Assembly (NCBI RefSeq): GCF_018122655.1
Contig: NZ_JAGRQC010000002.1
Location: 496,001-560,000 of the forward strand
Direction: 5' to 3'
From: Stakelama marina
GTDB taxonomy: Bacteria; Pseudomonadota; Alphaproteobacteria; Sphingomonadales; Sphingomonadaceae
Length of the DNA stretch: 64,000 bases
A program made the position numbers and the translations under genes. Positions within the stretch are counted from its first letter, which is position 1. Each line of letters begins with the position of its first letter. Positions 47,780 to 57,770 of this stretch are shown here, piece after piece. Under the pieces are notes generated by a model. That model was not told the DNA's origin and did no database searches. It saw only the letters and a list, made by a program, of their open reading frames with translations.

Positions 47780-48689
47780 GGAAGGCCTTGACCATGCCCG
47801 CGGCGATCGACAGCGCGATCTCCGCCGGGCCGATCGCGCCGATCGAAATCCCCGCCGGGCCGTCGATCCGGTCCAGGTCGCCCTCGGCAATGCCCGCTTC
47901 GGCCAATCGTTCGCGGCGCGCGGCATGGCTCTTGCGCGAACCGAGCGCGGCGACATAGCCGGTCGGTGCGCCGAGCGCCGCGATCAGCGCGGGATCGTCG
48001 ATCTTGATATCGTGGCTGAGCGTCACCACCGCAGTCGCCGGACCGGGCGCATAGGCCTCCACCGCCTCGTCCGGCCAGCGATCGTCGAGCGTGACGCCGG
48101 GAAAGCGTTCCTCGGTCAGGAACCGCCCGCGCGGGTCGATCACGGTCGTCGCGATGCCCAGTTCGCGCGCCAGCCCGGCAAGCGCCTGCGCGATCTGCAC
48201 CGCGCCGATGATGAGCAGCCGGCGCGGCGGATCATAGCGATTGACGAACGCGCGCCCGGTTTCCATCGGCCGCGCGTCGCTGTGCCCGGTATCGAGATCG
48301 GTGCTGATGGTCAGCGACCGACCGGCATCGCGCGCCTCGCGGATGCGGTCGAACAGTTCGGGGTCGAACCCTTCTGCCGAAACCGGCTGCATCATCACCG
48401 AGATTTCGCCGCCGCACGGCAGCCCTACTTCCCAGGCGGCGGCATCGGCAACGCCGTAATCCTTCACCTGAAACGGCGCGCCGCCGATCACCTCGGCAGC
48501 GGTCGCGAGAATGTCGGTCTCGACGCAGCCGCCCGACACCGAGCCTTCGAACCGCCCGTCCTGATGAACGAGCATGTGACTGCCCTTCGGACGCGGCGCG
48601 GACCCCCATGTCTTGACGACAGTGGCGAGCGCCATGGGCGCGCCCTGCCACGCCTTTGCGGCGGCGAGGACGGAGTCGTTATCGGCCAT
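47766..48689 (-). CDS. XdhC-family molybdenum cofactor chaperone
   Basis: A 307-aa protein of the XdhC/PaoD family, which binds the sulfurated Moco and inserts it into the catalytic subunit. The N-terminal domain has MALATVVKTWGSAPRPKGSH, SVSGGCVETDILATA and LPCGGEISVMMQPV; the C-terminal Rossmann-like domain has LLIIGAVQIAQALAGLAREL and GYVAALGSRKSHAARRERLA. It follows the second large subunit gene by 123 bp containing a REP-like element. Confidence 0.92.
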   Translation of the reverse strand: MADNDSVLAAAKAWQGAPMALATVVKTWGSAPRPKGSHMLVHQDGRFEGSVSGGCVETDILATAAEVIGGAPFQVKDYGVADAAAWEVGLPCGGEISVMMQPVSAEGFDPELFDRIREARDAGRSLTISTDLDTGHSDARPMETGRAFVNRYDPPRRLLIIGAVQIAQALAGLARELGIATTVIDPRGRFLTEERFPGVTLDDRWPDEAVEAYAPGPATAVVTLSHDIKIDDPALIAALGAPTGYVAALGSRKSHAARRERLAEAGIAEGDLDRIDGPAGISIGAIGPAEIALSIAAGMVKAFHDRG

Positions 48690-48705
48690 CAGCCTGCCCT
48701 TTCCT

Positions 48706-48804
48706 CGTCGCCCCCGACTTTATCCGGCGTCCAGAGGCCGACGCTGGCTTCAACGCGCGACCCCAGTGTCGCTTCATGGATGCCCGATCGAGCGCGGCAT
48801 GACG
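48706..48804. repeat. REP-like inverted repeat between the large subunit gene and xdhC
   Basis: Two 28-nt arms, 48706-48733 and 48777-48804, are inverted copies matching at about 18 of 28 positions (outer CGTC/GACG, inner ATCCGG-like). It resembles a decayed copy of the GTCATCCCGGACTTGATCCGG-type extragenic repeats I recall from sphingomonads (not searched). It nearly fills the only sizeable gap inside the locus. Confidence 0.45.
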
Positions 48805-48812
48805 ATGGGTGC

Positions 48813-51029
48813 TCATACCGGCGGCAACCCTGCCAGCAGCTTGTCGAGCGTCACCGGAAAATCGCGCACCCGCACACCGGTCGCATTGTAGATTGCGTTG
48901 GCGACCGCGGCACCCGCGCCCGAATTGCCGAGCTCGCCAACACCCTTGGCGCCCGCTTCGTTGGCAAGGTCGTCGATTTCCTCGATGAAGCGCACCTCGA
49001 TCGGCGGCGCGTCGGCATGCGCGGCGACGTGATATTCGCCGAAATCGGGATTGACGAACTGGCCGGTGCGCTTGTCGATGATCGCGTCTTCGTGAAGCAT
49101 CGAGCCGATGCCCCAGACCATGCCGCCGAGAAGCTGGCTGCGCGCGGTCTTGCGGTTGAGCACGCGCCCGACATCGAACACGCCGAGCATCCGCCGCACA
49201 CGGACTTCGCCGGTAACCGCGTTGACCGCGACCTCGGCGAAATGCGCACCATATGAGGATGAGACATGGGCGGACGTATGATCGCCCGCCTTGGCATGCC
49301 CTTCGGCCTCCACCGCTTCGCCGCCGAGAATTTCGGTGAGCGGCACGCGGCGGTTCTCGGCAATCGCATGGCCATCCTGCAAGGTCAGATTCTCGCGCGC
49401 GGCGCCCATTTTCGCAGCAATCGTCTGTGCGATCTGTTCGCACGCAAGTGCCGCTGCCGATGTCGAGCTTCCCGCTCCGAACGAACCGCCCGAACCCGCG
49501 CTGGCCGGCAGGTCGCTGTCGCCGATCACCACCTTCACCTGTTCGGCTGGCAGGCCGAGCGCTTCGGCAACGATCTGCATCAGGATCGTATAGGTGCCGG
49601 TACCGATATCGGTCATGTCGGTTTCAACCGTGGCGCTGCCATCGGTTTCGAGCCGCACCGTCGCGCGCGCCTCCACCGTGAAATTGCCGCGCACCGCCGC
49701 CGCCATGCCCATGCCGATCAGCCAGTCGCCCTCACGCTGCTGGCCGGGATTGGGATTGCGCCGGTTCCACCCGAACGCAGACGCGCCCTCGTCATAGCAT
49801 TGGAGGAGCTTGCGCGTGCCGAAGGGCTTGCCGTTGGTCGGGCTGACCTGCGGCTCGTTGCGACGGCGGAACTCGATGGGGTCGAGCCCCAGCCGCTCGG
49901 CTGCCTCGTCCATCGCGACCTCCAGCGCCATCGTCCCCGAGGCTTCACCCGGCGACCGCACCGCGCCCGATGTCGGATGGTTGGCGCGCGACAGGCTGGT
50001 CGTCAGCGACCGCGCCGCGCCGCCGTACAGATGGATCGTGCCGAAATGCACCGGTTCGACGAAATTGCGCCCGTCCCGCTGAACCGTCGCATTATTGTGC
50101 CCCAGCGCAACGATACGGCCGTTGCGGTCGGTTGCGATCCGTACGCGCTGGCGCGTGGCGGGGCGGTGATGGACACCATAGGCGATCTGGCGACGCGATT
50201 GGATGACCTTTACCGGACGACCGGTTTCGCGCGCCGCGATCGCCGCATAGATTGCCTCGCTGCCGACCGATGTCTTGCCGCCGAACCCGCCACCGACAAA
50301 GGGAGAGAGCGTTCGGACGCGTTCGACATCGATATCGAGCGCCGACGCGATCGCCTTGGCCGAACCCGCCATCGACTGAAGGCTGGAATGGACGGTCAGC
50401 GCGTCACCGTCCCACACCGCCAGCGTTGCGTGCGGCTCCATCGCGGCGGGGAAGTGGATCGGCGTGCTGAATGTCTCATCATACTGGAATTCGGCGTTCA
50501 GCCAGGCATCGTCGAAATCGTCCTTGTGGATAGGCGGCACGAAAGCGGTCGCAGGCACCTCCTCATCCGGAGCGGCAAGATCGGGATCGAAGCGCCCCTC
50601 GCCGACCGCATAGCGTACCGCAACACGAGCAGCGCCCTCGCGCGCCGCCTCCCAGCTTTCAGCGACCACTACGCCCAGCGCCTGGCCGAAGAAGTGGATG
50701 TCATGGCCCAGCCGCCACGCATCGGGCGCCTGCATGGACGTGACCATATCGGCGGGCAGGCGCGGATCGTCGGTGATGACCGCGACCACGCCGGGAACAG
50801 CCTCGGCCGCCTTGCAATCCATTGCCTCTACCCTACCCGCGCCGATCGTCGCGGTGACGAGACACCCGTACAGCGCATCATCGGCCGGCACCTCGAACGC
50901 GTAGCGCGCTTCGCCCGTCACCTTGGCCGGGCCGTCGGTGCGATCGACGCCCTTGCCGAGCACATGCTGCACGGCGCGGTCGAGCACCGTAAGCCGGTCA
51001 CGCGTCGGCCGTTGTTCCTGATCCGCCAT
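48813..51029 (-). CDS. Molybdenum hydroxylase, catalytic subunit (second copy)
   Basis: A 738-aa molybdopterin-binding subunit of the xanthine dehydrogenase / aldehyde oxidase family (PaoC-like). N-terminal a/b hammerhead: GKGVDRTDGPAKVTGEARYA. Moco-binding motifs: [60 protein letters not shown] and the catalytic Glu in [20 protein letters not shown] near the C-terminus. No twin-arginine leader. It follows a full-length paralogue by 54 bp. Both appear catalytically intact, so one FeS/FAD pair may serve two large subunits. Confidence 0.94.
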   Translation of the reverse strand: MADQEQRPTRDRLTVLDRAVQHVLGKGVDRTDGPAKVTGEARYAFEVPADDALYGCLVTATIGAGRVEAMDCKAAEAVPGVVAVITDDPRLPADMVTSMQAPDAWRLGHDIHFFGQALGVVVAESWEAAREGAARVAVRYAVGEGRFDPDLAAPDEEVPATAFVPPIHKDDFDDAWLNAEFQYDETFSTPIHFPAAMEPHATLAVWDGDALTVHSSLQSMAGSAKAIASALDIDVERVRTLSPFVGGGFGGKTSVGSEAIYAAIAARETGRPVKVIQSRRQIAYGVHHRPATRQRVRIATDRNGRIVALGHNNATVQRDGRNFVEPVHFGTIHLYGGAARSLTTSLSRANHPTSGAVRSPGEASGTMALEVAMDEAAERLGLDPIEFRRRNEPQVSPTNGKPFGTRKLLQCYDEGASAFGWNRRNPNPGQQREGDWLIGMGMAAAVRGNFTVEARATVRLETDGSATVETDMTDIGTGTYTILMQIVAEALGLPAEQVKVVIGDSDLPASAGSGGSFGAGSSTSAAALACEQIAQTIAAKMGAARENLTLQDGHAIAENRRVPLTEILGGEAVEAEGHAKAGDHTSAHVSSSYGAHFAEVAVNAVTGEVRVRRMLGVFDVGRVLNRKTARSQLLGGMVWGIGSMLHEDAIIDKRTGQFVNPDFGEYHVAAHADAPPIEVRFIEEIDDLANEAGAKGVGELGNSGAGAAVANAIYNATGVRVRDFPVTLDKLLAGLPPV

Positions 51030-51083
51030 ATGCTCGCTCCCGCCGCTCGTACCGACGCCTATCTAGGTCGCCGTACCGCCCGT

Positions 51084-53306
51084 TCAAAGGGCGGGCAGCG
51101 CATCGAGCAGCTTGTCGAGCGTGAGCGGATAATCGCGCACGCGCTTGCCGGTGGCATTGTAGATCGCGTTCGCGACCGCGGCACCCGCGCCGGAAATCCC
51201 CAGCTCACCGATCCCCTTGGCCTGAAGCGGATTGGCATAGGGATCGCGCTCTTCGAGGAACATCACCTCCAGCTGCGGAACATCAGCGTTCACCGGAAGG
51301 TGATATTCGGCGAGGTCGCGATTGACGAGCTTGCCGTTGTTTCCGTCGTGAACAAGCTCCTCAGTCAGCGCCGCGCCGATGCCGAAGGTCATGCCGCCCA
51401 GGCACTGCGACCGCGCGGTCTTTTCATTGAGGATGCGCCCGGCGGCGAACACGCCGAGCATCCGCCGCAGCCGGACTTCGCCCGTGGTCACGTTGACTGC
51501 GACCTCCGCAAAATGCGCACCATAGCCCGCCTGGTTGGTATTCTCGCCGGTTTCGCCCGGTTCGATCTTGCCGATCGCCGACAGGCCATCACCGACCAGC
51601 GAACCCAATTCCACGCTGCGATTGGCGGCGATCGCCTGCCCGTCCTTCAAGGTCAGGTCGCCGACGTCGCAGCCCATCGCCTTGGCGATCTTCTCGCGCA
51701 GAGTCTCGCAGGCGAGATAGACGGTCGAACCCGAGCTTCCCGCGCCCCAGGACCCGCCCGAACCCGGCCCGGGGGGATTGTCGCTGTCGCCCAGCTCGAC
51801 ATCGACCCGGTCGATCGGCAGGCCCAGAAGCTCGCCCGCAATCTGGGCGAGGATAGTATAGGTGCCGGTGCCGATGTCGGTCATGTCGGTCTGCACCACG
51901 GCGCGGCCTTCGGGCGTCAGCGACACGCGCGCCTGACCCGGCATCACCATGTTGGGCCGGGCGGCCGCTGCCATGCCGATGCCGATCAACCATTCGCCCT
52001 CGCGCACCGCAGCGGGTTTCGGATTACGCTTGTCCCAGCCGAATTTCGTAGCACCTTCGTCGAGGCACTGGGTCAGCTTGCGGCTCGAATAGGGAACGCC
52101 CTTTTCGGGGTCCTTGTCGGGATCGTTGCGCTTGCGCAGCTCGATGGGGTCGATCCCCAGCTTTTCGGCCAGCTCGTCCATCGCGCATTCGAGCGCCAAC
52201 ATGCCCGCCGCTTCACCCGGCGCGCGCATCGAACCCGACAGCACGCGGTTGAGACGAACGATGGCGTGATTCACCTCGCGGTTTTCGCCGCCATAGAGGA
52301 AATGCGTCGCCAGTCCCGCCGGCTCGAAAAAATCCTCTCCGTCGAGATTGCTGGTGATCGTGTCATGGCCGATCCCCGACAACCGGCCCTCGCGGTCGGC
52401 GGCAAGGCGGATGCGCTGATGCGTGTTCGACCGGCGCACCGTGGCGTCGAACACGTTCTGCCGCGTCATCACCACCTTGACCGGACGCCCCGTCTGCTTC
52501 GCCGCGATCGCCGCCGCGATGCACTCCGATGAGATGCCGAGCTTCGACCCGAAACCGCCGCCGACATAAGGCGAGATCATGTGAACCTGCTCGCGCTTCA
52601 GACCCAGCGCGTCGGCGAGCGACTGCTGCTGATAGGCGACCATCTGATACGATCCGTGCACGGTCAGCGTGTCGCCGTCCCAATGGGCGACGGTGACGTG
52701 CGGCTCCATCGCCGCGCTGTTCTGGCTGGGGGTCGTCCAGACCTCGTCGATGACGACCTCTGCGTCGCGCATCGCCTGTTCGAGATCGCCCTGCGAATGC
52801 TGCGCGGGTGCGGCGCCATCCGCCGGAATATCGGTCTGATCGCGATATTTGTCGAAATCATAGCGCCCGGGTTCGGGCACGAAATCGAACGTCACGGCCT
52901 GCGCGGCGTCGCGCGCCTGCTCGAAGGTCTCGGCAACGACCAGGGCGAGCGGCTCGCCGAAATAGGCGACCTTGCTCACCCCCTGCTTGGGCGCTTCGGT
53001 CTCGCCGCCCTGCGCGGGGTTGCGCGCGAATCGGTCGGTATCGACGATCACATCGATGACGCCGGGCATCGCCTTGGCCGCATCGCTGTGGATACCGGTC
53101 AGTTTGCCGCAAGCGAAGGGCGCGCGGACCAGGAAGCCCTGTGCGCAATTATCGGGGTGAAATTCGGCGCCATAGGTTGCCGTGCCGGTCACCTTTTTAG
53201 GGCCGTCGATCCGGTCCAGCCCCTTGCCGATGACGTGCTGCGCGCCGTTGTCGAGCAGGCTGTGCTCGACCGGCTTGTCCATGGTCAGGCTGTTGGTGTC
53301 GGTCAT
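51084..53306 (-). CDS. Molybdenum hydroxylase, catalytic subunit (first copy)
   Basis: A 740-aa catalytic subunit of the xanthine dehydrogenase family (PaoC-like). Motifs: [100 protein letters not shown] and the catalytic Glu in [20 protein letters not shown]. Its start overlaps the FAD subunit stop as ATGA. It resembles the second copy throughout but differs in loops that line the substrate funnel in this family. The actual substrate (aromatic aldehyde, N-heterocycle or purine) cannot be assigned. Confidence 0.95.
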   Translation of the reverse strand: MTDTNSLTMDKPVEHSLLDNGAQHVIGKGLDRIDGPKKVTGTATYGAEFHPDNCAQGFLVRAPFACGKLTGIHSDAAKAMPGVIDVIVDTDRFARNPAQGGETEAPKQGVSKVAYFGEPLALVVAETFEQARDAAQAVTFDFVPEPGRYDFDKYRDQTDIPADGAAPAQHSQGDLEQAMRDAEVVIDEVWTTPSQNSAAMEPHVTVAHWDGDTLTVHGSYQMVAYQQQSLADALGLKREQVHMISPYVGGGFGSKLGISSECIAAAIAAKQTGRPVKVVMTRQNVFDATVRRSNTHQRIRLAADREGRLSGIGHDTITSNLDGEDFFEPAGLATHFLYGGENREVNHAIVRLNRVLSGSMRAPGEAAGMLALECAMDELAEKLGIDPIELRKRNDPDKDPEKGVPYSSRKLTQCLDEGATKFGWDKRNPKPAAVREGEWLIGIGMAAAARPNMVMPGQARVSLTPEGRAVVQTDMTDIGTGTYTILAQIAGELLGLPIDRVDVELGDSDNPPGPGSGGSWGAGSSGSTVYLACETLREKIAKAMGCDVGDLTLKDGQAIAANRSVELGSLVGDGLSAIGKIEPGETGENTNQAGYGAHFAEVAVNVTTGEVRLRRMLGVFAAGRILNEKTARSQCLGGMTFGIGAALTEELVHDGNNGKLVNRDLAEYHLPVNADVPQLEVMFLEERDPYANPLQAKGIGELGISGAGAAVANAIYNATGKRVRDYPLTLDKLLDALPAL

Positions 53307-54286
53307 GCCGTCACTCCCGTCAGTTCGCGAAGGACCGCGATCAGCGTTCGCCGCGCGAGCGGAATCTTGAAATCATTCGAGCCGAAGCCCTGCGCATCGG
53401 CGAGCAGCGCATCGGCGGCAGCCTCGAACGCCGCCTTGCCCGGCGCCTTGCCGACGAGCATTTCCTCGGCCGTCGCATCGCGCCACGGCATCGGGCCGAG
53501 CCCGCCAAAGCCAAGCTGCGCGTTGGTGATCTTGCCATCCTCGACCGCGACGATCGCCGCGACCGACACCAGCGCAAAAGCATAAGAAGCGCGGTCGCGC
53601 ACCTTGCGATAGGTCTGCTTGCCCTTGGGCGGTGCCGGCAGTTCGACATGCGTGATGAGTTCGCCGGACTCGAGCACCGTCTCGATCTCCGGCGTGTCGC
53701 CGGGCAGACGGTAGAAATCGTGGATCGAGATGCGCCGCTTGTCGCCATCGGGCTTCAGCGTGACGATCACCGCGTCCAGCGCGCGCATCGCCACCGGCAT
53801 GTCGCCGGGATGCGTCGCGATGCACTTGTCGGACGTGCCGAGGACCGCGTGAATGCGGTTGAAGCCGTCCCTGGCCGGGCAGCCGCTGCCGGGCTCGCGC
53901 TTGTTGCACGCAACGGCGGTGTCGTAGAAATAATAACACCGCGTCCGCTGGAGCAGGTTGCCGCCGGTCGATGCCTTGTTGCGGAGCTGGCCCGACGCAC
54001 CGGCAAGCAGCGCGCGCGACAGCACTTCATAATCCTTCACAACGCGCGGATGCGCGGCAAGATCGGCATTGGGCACCAGCGCGCCGATGCGCAATCCGCC
54101 CTCATCGGTGTCCTCGACCTCATTCAGATCGAGCCGGGTGATGTCGATCAGCTTTTCGGGCGTTTCCACCTGCAGCTTCATCAGGTCGAGCAGATTGGTG
54201 CCGCCGGCGATGAAACGGACCTTTTCCCCGCCCTCGCGGGTCGCGGCTTCGGGGCTGTCGGCGCGCGCATAATCGAATGTCTTCAT
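53303..54286 (-). CDS. Molybdenum hydroxylase FAD subunit (PaoB-like, extra Fe-S motif)
   Basis: A 327-aa FAD-binding subunit that relays electrons. FAD-site motifs are [20 protein letters not shown] and the [12 protein letters not shown] segment. A cysteine-rich insertion follows: [20 protein letters not shown], then [15 protein letters not shown], then [15 protein letters not shown]. This pattern matches E. coli PaoB, which carries an additional [4Fe-4S] cluster not found in ordinary xanthine dehydrogenases. ATG 54286 is chosen because it overlaps the FeS gene stop as ATGA. Confidence 0.93.
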   Translation of the reverse strand: MKTFDYARADSPEAATREGGEKVRFIAGGTNLLDLMKLQVETPEKLIDITRLDLNEVEDTDEGGLRIGALVPNADLAAHPRVVKDYEVLSRALLAGASGQLRNKASTGGNLLQRTRCYYFYDTAVACNKREPGSGCPARDGFNRIHAVLGTSDKCIATHPGDMPVAMRALDAVIVTLKPDGDKRRISIHDFYRLPGDTPEIETVLESGELITHVELPAPPKGKQTYRKVRDRASYAFALVSVAAIVAVEDGKITNAQLGFGGLGPMPWRDATAEEMLVGKAPGKAAFEAAADALLADAQGFGSNDFKIPLARRTLIAVLRELTGVTA

Positions 54287-54783
54287 GCGTCCTCTCCCGC
54301 AACTTCGCGGATGGCATCGACGATATTGGGATAGGCAGAGCACCGACACAGATTGCCGCTCATCCGTTCCGAAATCTCGGCATCGGTCAGTTCGACCTCG
54401 CCTTCCAGCCGTTCGCTGACATGGCTGGGCCAGCCCTTCTTCGCCTCGTCGAGCATGCCCGCAGCCGAGCAGATCTGACCCGGCGTGCAATATCCGCACT
54501 GAAACCCGTCATGCTTGACGAACGCCGCCTGCAGCGGATGGAGCTTGTCCGGCGTACCCAGACCTTCGATCGTCGTGACCTCGTCGTCTTCGTGCATCAC
54601 CGCCAGCGTCAGGCAGCTATTGATGCGCCGACCGTTGACCAGCACCGTGCAGGCGCCGCACTGGCCGTGGTCGCAACCCTTCTTGGAGCCGGTCAGCCCG
54701 AGATGTTCGCGCAGCAGGTCGAGCAGCGATGTGCGAACATCGACATCGGCTTCATATTTCTGACCATTGATCGTGAAATGCAT
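54283..54783 (-). CDS. Molybdenum hydroxylase 2Fe-2S subunit
   Basis: A 166-aa electron-transfer subunit with two [2Fe-2S] clusters. The plant-ferredoxin-type cluster is in [20 protein letters not shown] plus SCLTLAV. The second cluster is in [19 protein letters not shown] and [17 protein letters not shown]. It is the first gene of the locus. Unlike E. coli PaoA there is no Tat signal: the protein begins directly with [15 protein letters not shown], so the enzyme is probably cytoplasmic. Confidence 0.95.
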   Translation of the reverse strand: MHFTINGQKYEADVDVRTSLLDLLREHLGLTGSKKGCDHGQCGACTVLVNGRRINSCLTLAVMHEDDEVTTIEGLGTPDKLHPLQAAFVKHDGFQCGYCTPGQICSAAGMLDEAKKGWPSHVSERLEGEVELTDAEISERMSGNLCRCSAYPNIVDAIREVAGEDA

Positions 54784-54853
54784 GGATGGATCGCCCTCTG
54801 TTCGTCGTTATGGCTAACGCGCAGGGTGCAATGGGTTTCCGGAGGCAACTAAA

Positions 54854-55984
54854 ATGAATCGATGGATGCGTTCAGGACTTCGCTGGGCGGTTCCGGCTGT
54901 GGCCGTCGCCGCGCTGGCTGCGGCAATGGCGACATCGCGCGAGCGCGCACCACGCGCGGAACCGCTCGCCGCGCCCTCGCTGTCGCCGCCGATCGTCATC
55001 GCCCATCGCGGTGCGAGCGGGCTGCGCCCCGAACACACGCTGGCCTCTTACGAACTGGCGATCGCACAGGGCGCCGACTTCATCGAACCCGATCTGGTGC
55101 TGACGAAGGACGATGTCTTCGTCGCGCGGCACGAAAACAATATCGCCGACACGAGCGATGTCGCCGACCATCCCGAATTCGCCGATCGCAGGACGACCAA
55201 GACCATCGACGGGGAACAGGTGACCGGCTGGTTCACCGAGGACTTCACGCTCGCCGAGCTGAAAACGCTCCGCGCGAAGGAACGGCTGCCGATGCTGCGC
55301 CCGGCCAATACCGACTATGACGGCCGTTTCCAGATCCCAACGCTCGAAGAGATCATCGCGCTCGCCAAGCGCGCCTCCGCCGAAACCGGCCGCACCATCG
55401 GCATCTATCCCGAAACCAAGCACCCCAGCTATTTCGCATCGATCGGCCAGCCGATGGAGCGGCGGCTCGTCGCAGCACTCGATGCGGCCGGGTGGAACGG
55501 CGCCGATGCGCCGGTCTTCATCCAGTCGTTCGAGGTCGACAATCTGAGGCGCCTCCATGCGCTGACGAAGGTGCGACTGATCCAGCTTCTCGACGATACC
55601 GGCGGACCCGCCGATGGCGCGGCGCCCAGCTATGCCGACATGATTTCGCCGGCCGGGCTGAAACAGGTCGCCGGCTATGCCTGGGGAATCGGGCCCAACA
55701 AGGACATGATCGCCGTCGGCAGCAAGCCCGCCACCACGCTGGTGCGCGATGCACATGCGGCGGGACTGCGCGTCCATCCCTGGACGTTCCGCGCGGAGAA
55801 TTACTTCCTGCCGCGCTCGCAGTGGAAGGGGCTCAATCCGCGCGGCCACGGCGATGTCGAAGCGGCGATCCGACGCCAGCTTGCGCTGGGCATAGATGGT
55901 TTCTTCACCGACTTTCCGCTAATCGGGGTCGAGATGCGCAACGCCGCAACCGGCAAAGGCTCGAGGCCGAAAGGAAGTATCTGA
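54854..55984 (+). CDS. Exported glycerophosphodiester phosphodiesterase
   Basis: A 376-aa GlpQ-like enzyme that releases glycerol-3-phosphate from phospholipid head groups. ATG 54854 has GGAGG 9 nt upstream. The N-terminus has a basic start and a hydrophobic segment (WAVPAVAVAALAAAMAT), so it is exported or membrane-anchored. Catalytic motif IVIAHRGASGLRPEHTLASY with EPDLVLTKDDVFVARHE follows; GIYPETKHPSYF supplies a metal-binding Glu, and the protein ends with GIDGFFTDFPLIGVEMR. The downstream lipoprotein gene starts immediately after its stop. Confidence 0.94.
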   Translation: MNRWMRSGLRWAVPAVAVAALAAAMATSRERAPRAEPLAAPSLSPPIVIAHRGASGLRPEHTLASYELAIAQGADFIEPDLVLTKDDVFVARHENNIADTSDVADHPEFADRRTTKTIDGEQVTGWFTEDFTLAELKTLRAKERLPMLRPANTDYDGRFQIPTLEEIIALAKRASAETGRTIGIYPETKHPSYFASIGQPMERRLVAALDAAGWNGADAPVFIQSFEVDNLRRLHALTKVRLIQLLDDTGGPADGAAPSYADMISPAGLKQVAGYAWGIGPNKDMIAVGSKPATTLVRDAHAAGLRVHPWTFRAENYFLPRSQWKGLNPRGHGDVEAAIRRQLALGIDGFFTDFPLIGVEMRNAATGKGSRPKGSI

Positions 55985-56278
55985 ATGCGTATTCGCCTGA
56001 TCGCGGCCCTTGCGCTTGTCCCCCTGGCCAGCGGCGGGTGCGTCGCCAAGACCGCATGGGATGTCGCCACCGCGCCGGTGAAGGCCGCCGGGCAGGTCGT
56101 CGACTGGACGACCACGAGCCAGGACGAGGCCGATCGCAATTACGGCCGCAAGATGCGCAAGAAAGAGGCCGAGGAAGGCCGCAAGCGCAAGAAGTGGGAA
56201 AAACACTGCCGGAAACATCCCGACGATACGGATTGCCGGCAATATGACGGATACCGCGCGGCCTACGACCCGGGCTGA
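55985..56278 (+). CDS. Small lipoprotein of unknown function
   Basis: A 97-aa predicted lipoprotein. MRIRLIAALALVPLASGGC ends in a lipobox-like ASGGC; the mature part begins VAKTAWDVATAPVKAAGQVV and then becomes highly basic and helical (YGRKMRKKEAEEGRKRKKW), ending with two cysteines (HCRKHPDDTDCRQ). The AKTAxDVxTxPVKxxGxxVD pattern is one I recall from small alphaproteobacterial lipoproteins (DUF6726-like). The ATG follows the stop of the glycerophosphodiesterase gene directly. The 3' end overlaps the convergent hydrolase gene by 16 bp. Confidence 0.78.
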   Translation: MRIRLIAALALVPLASGGCVAKTAWDVATAPVKAAGQVVDWTTTSQDEADRNYGRKMRKKEAEEGRKRKKWEKHCRKHPDDTDCRQYDGYRAAYDPG

Positions 56279-57054
56279 TCGGGACCCGGCTGATCGGGCA
56301 TCGCCGTCGGTGCGGCATCCACCTGCGGCTCCACACCGCCCAGCACATCGGCGATGGCGCGCAGCACCTCCGGCTTCAACTGCACGCCCAGATGGCTTGA
56401 ACGCACTTCGACGTTGCGGCAGCCGGGATCGTCGGCGCGACAGATCATCCCGTTGACCAGTCCGTCGCTCGCGCTCCAGATCGCGGTGGCCGGAACCGGC
56501 AGCGGCGCCGCCACCTCTTCCTGCATCGCAAGCACCGCCGGGTCGCTGATCTTGTCTCCGGTGATCCATTCGAACGCGCGCCAGACATTGGTCGCGCTGG
56601 GAGATCCGGCGAAGGGCGAGCTGACGGTGATGACCTCGCGAACCAGATCGGGTCTGCGCTGCGCGACCAGCCGGGCCATGATGCCGCCCAGGCTGACGCC
56701 GATCAGCGTCAGCCGGTCCTTTTGCCGCCCCGCCGTTTCCTCCATCCGGTCGAACAGCACCGCGCAGTCGTCGCCGACGACGCGGCGCCCCAGGTTACGG
56801 CCCAGCCCCCACCCTTCCGCGCGGTAGCCGAGCCGGCGCAGATAGCGAAGCAGCACGAAGTTCGACCGGTCGGAATTGAACAGTCCGGGCAGCACCACGA
56901 CCGGTCTGCCGTCGCCGACGGGTGCCGCGTTGAGCAAGGACCCCGAAAAGGCGAGCGAACCGACCGTCCATGCGGCGCGCGGCCATTCGGACAGCAGCGC
57001 CAGAGCAGGCGGCGCTTGCGGGGCCGAATCGGGCACAGGCGACTTTACAGCCAT
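56263..57054 (-). CDS. Alpha/beta-hydrolase (lipase/PGAP1-like)
   Basis: A 263-aa hydrolase with the nucleophile elbow LTLIGVSLGGIMARLVA (GxSxG, Ser at about residue 122), an oxyanion region GRPVVVLPGLFNSDRSNFVL, an Asp in WSASDGLVNGMICR and a His in VRSSHLGVQLKPEVL. There is no signal peptide. The C-terminal tail is Pro/Asp-rich (DQPGPDQPGS). It overlaps the upstream DUF2459 gene by 10 bp, so the two are co-transcribed. The substrate is unknown. Confidence 0.88.
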   Translation of the reverse strand: MAVKSPVPDSAPQAPPALALLSEWPRAAWTVGSLAFSGSLLNAAPVGDGRPVVVLPGLFNSDRSNFVLLRYLRRLGYRAEGWGLGRNLGRRVVGDDCAVLFDRMEETAGRQKDRLTLIGVSLGGIMARLVAQRRPDLVREVITVSSPFAGSPSATNVWRAFEWITGDKISDPAVLAMQEEVAAPLPVPATAIWSASDGLVNGMICRADDPGCRNVEVRSSHLGVQLKPEVLRAIADVLGGVEPQVDAAPTAMPDQPGPDQPGS

Positions 57055-57734
57055 GCCATCACGCTAACCGGAAAAGGCGTCCATTGTCCCATGCGAATTC
57101 CGGCATGGCGGAGCGCCGCCCCGGTCCAGTCGTTGCAGGTATGCAGCGCATCATAATGTCCTCGCGCGGCATAGAAGGCATCGGCAGGACCATAGCCGTG
57201 GATGCTCGGCGCGCGCCCGTCGGCCCCGGTCGCGAAGCTCGCCCGGATATAGGCGGCGAGGCGCAGATATTCGGCGCGGGTGAGCAGAACCCTGCGGATA
57301 TCGGGCCCGACGGGCGGCTCGGGCACATGCTCGACATGCAACACGGTGTCGCTGCTGCCGATCGCGGCGCTGACAACGGTGCGCGGATCGACATCGGCCC
57401 AGGTCGGCGTATCGACATAGAAGGTCCGGTCGCCCCAGCCAAAGGCGAGATGCGTGTGCGCGGCATAACGCGGATCGGCGATATCGCCGGGGCGCACGAG
57501 CCCGCGCCAGTCGACGCCCGCCGCCGACACCGGCATCACGATATCGGTATGAATACCGTTATCCGCGACATAGATGGGAATGCCGTATTTGGGCGGCGCG
57601 CGGCCGGAATTGGCGGGAATCGCGCCGCCGACAAGTCCGGCGGCCAGATAGACGACACAAAGCAAGGCGATAGCTGCGGCGATGCGGATCAACATCCTGC
57701 CGATTCGCCGGGCAGTGCGCACAGGGGCGGCCAT
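57045..57734 (-). CDS. DUF2459 / TIGR02117-family membrane-anchored protein
   Basis: A 229-aa protein with one N-terminal helix (LIRIAAAIALLCVVYLAAGLVGG) and an exported domain carrying conserved features: IPIYVADNGIHTDIVMPV, HTHLAFGWGDRTFYVDTPTW, VLHVEHVPEPPVGPDIRRV, and HTCNDWTGAALRHAGI. The His, Cys and Asn-Asp positions look like a papain-like/NlpC-type active site (inference). The family is uncharacterised. The start is ambiguous between 57734 and 57746; a GAGGA lies too close to 57734, so neither is certain. Confidence 0.82.
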   Translation of the reverse strand: MAAPVRTARRIGRMLIRIAAAIALLCVVYLAAGLVGGAIPANSGRAPPKYGIPIYVADNGIHTDIVMPVSAAGVDWRGLVRPGDIADPRYAAHTHLAFGWGDRTFYVDTPTWADVDPRTVVSAAIGSSDTVLHVEHVPEPPVGPDIRRVLLTRAEYLRLAAYIRASFATGADGRAPSIHGYGPADAFYAARGHYDALHTCNDWTGAALRHAGIRMGQWTPFPVSVMAWL

Positions 57735-57770
57735 ATTCCTCGCCATCGTTCGTTATGCTAAGACATTTGC

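Noticed and set aside
49266..52532. Very long plus-strand frame (1088 codons) opposite the two molybdenum subunit genes
   Set aside because: It is a mirror of strongly GC-biased codons in the real minus-strand genes; the translation is Arg/Gly/Ala-rich with no domain and spans two genes plus their gap.
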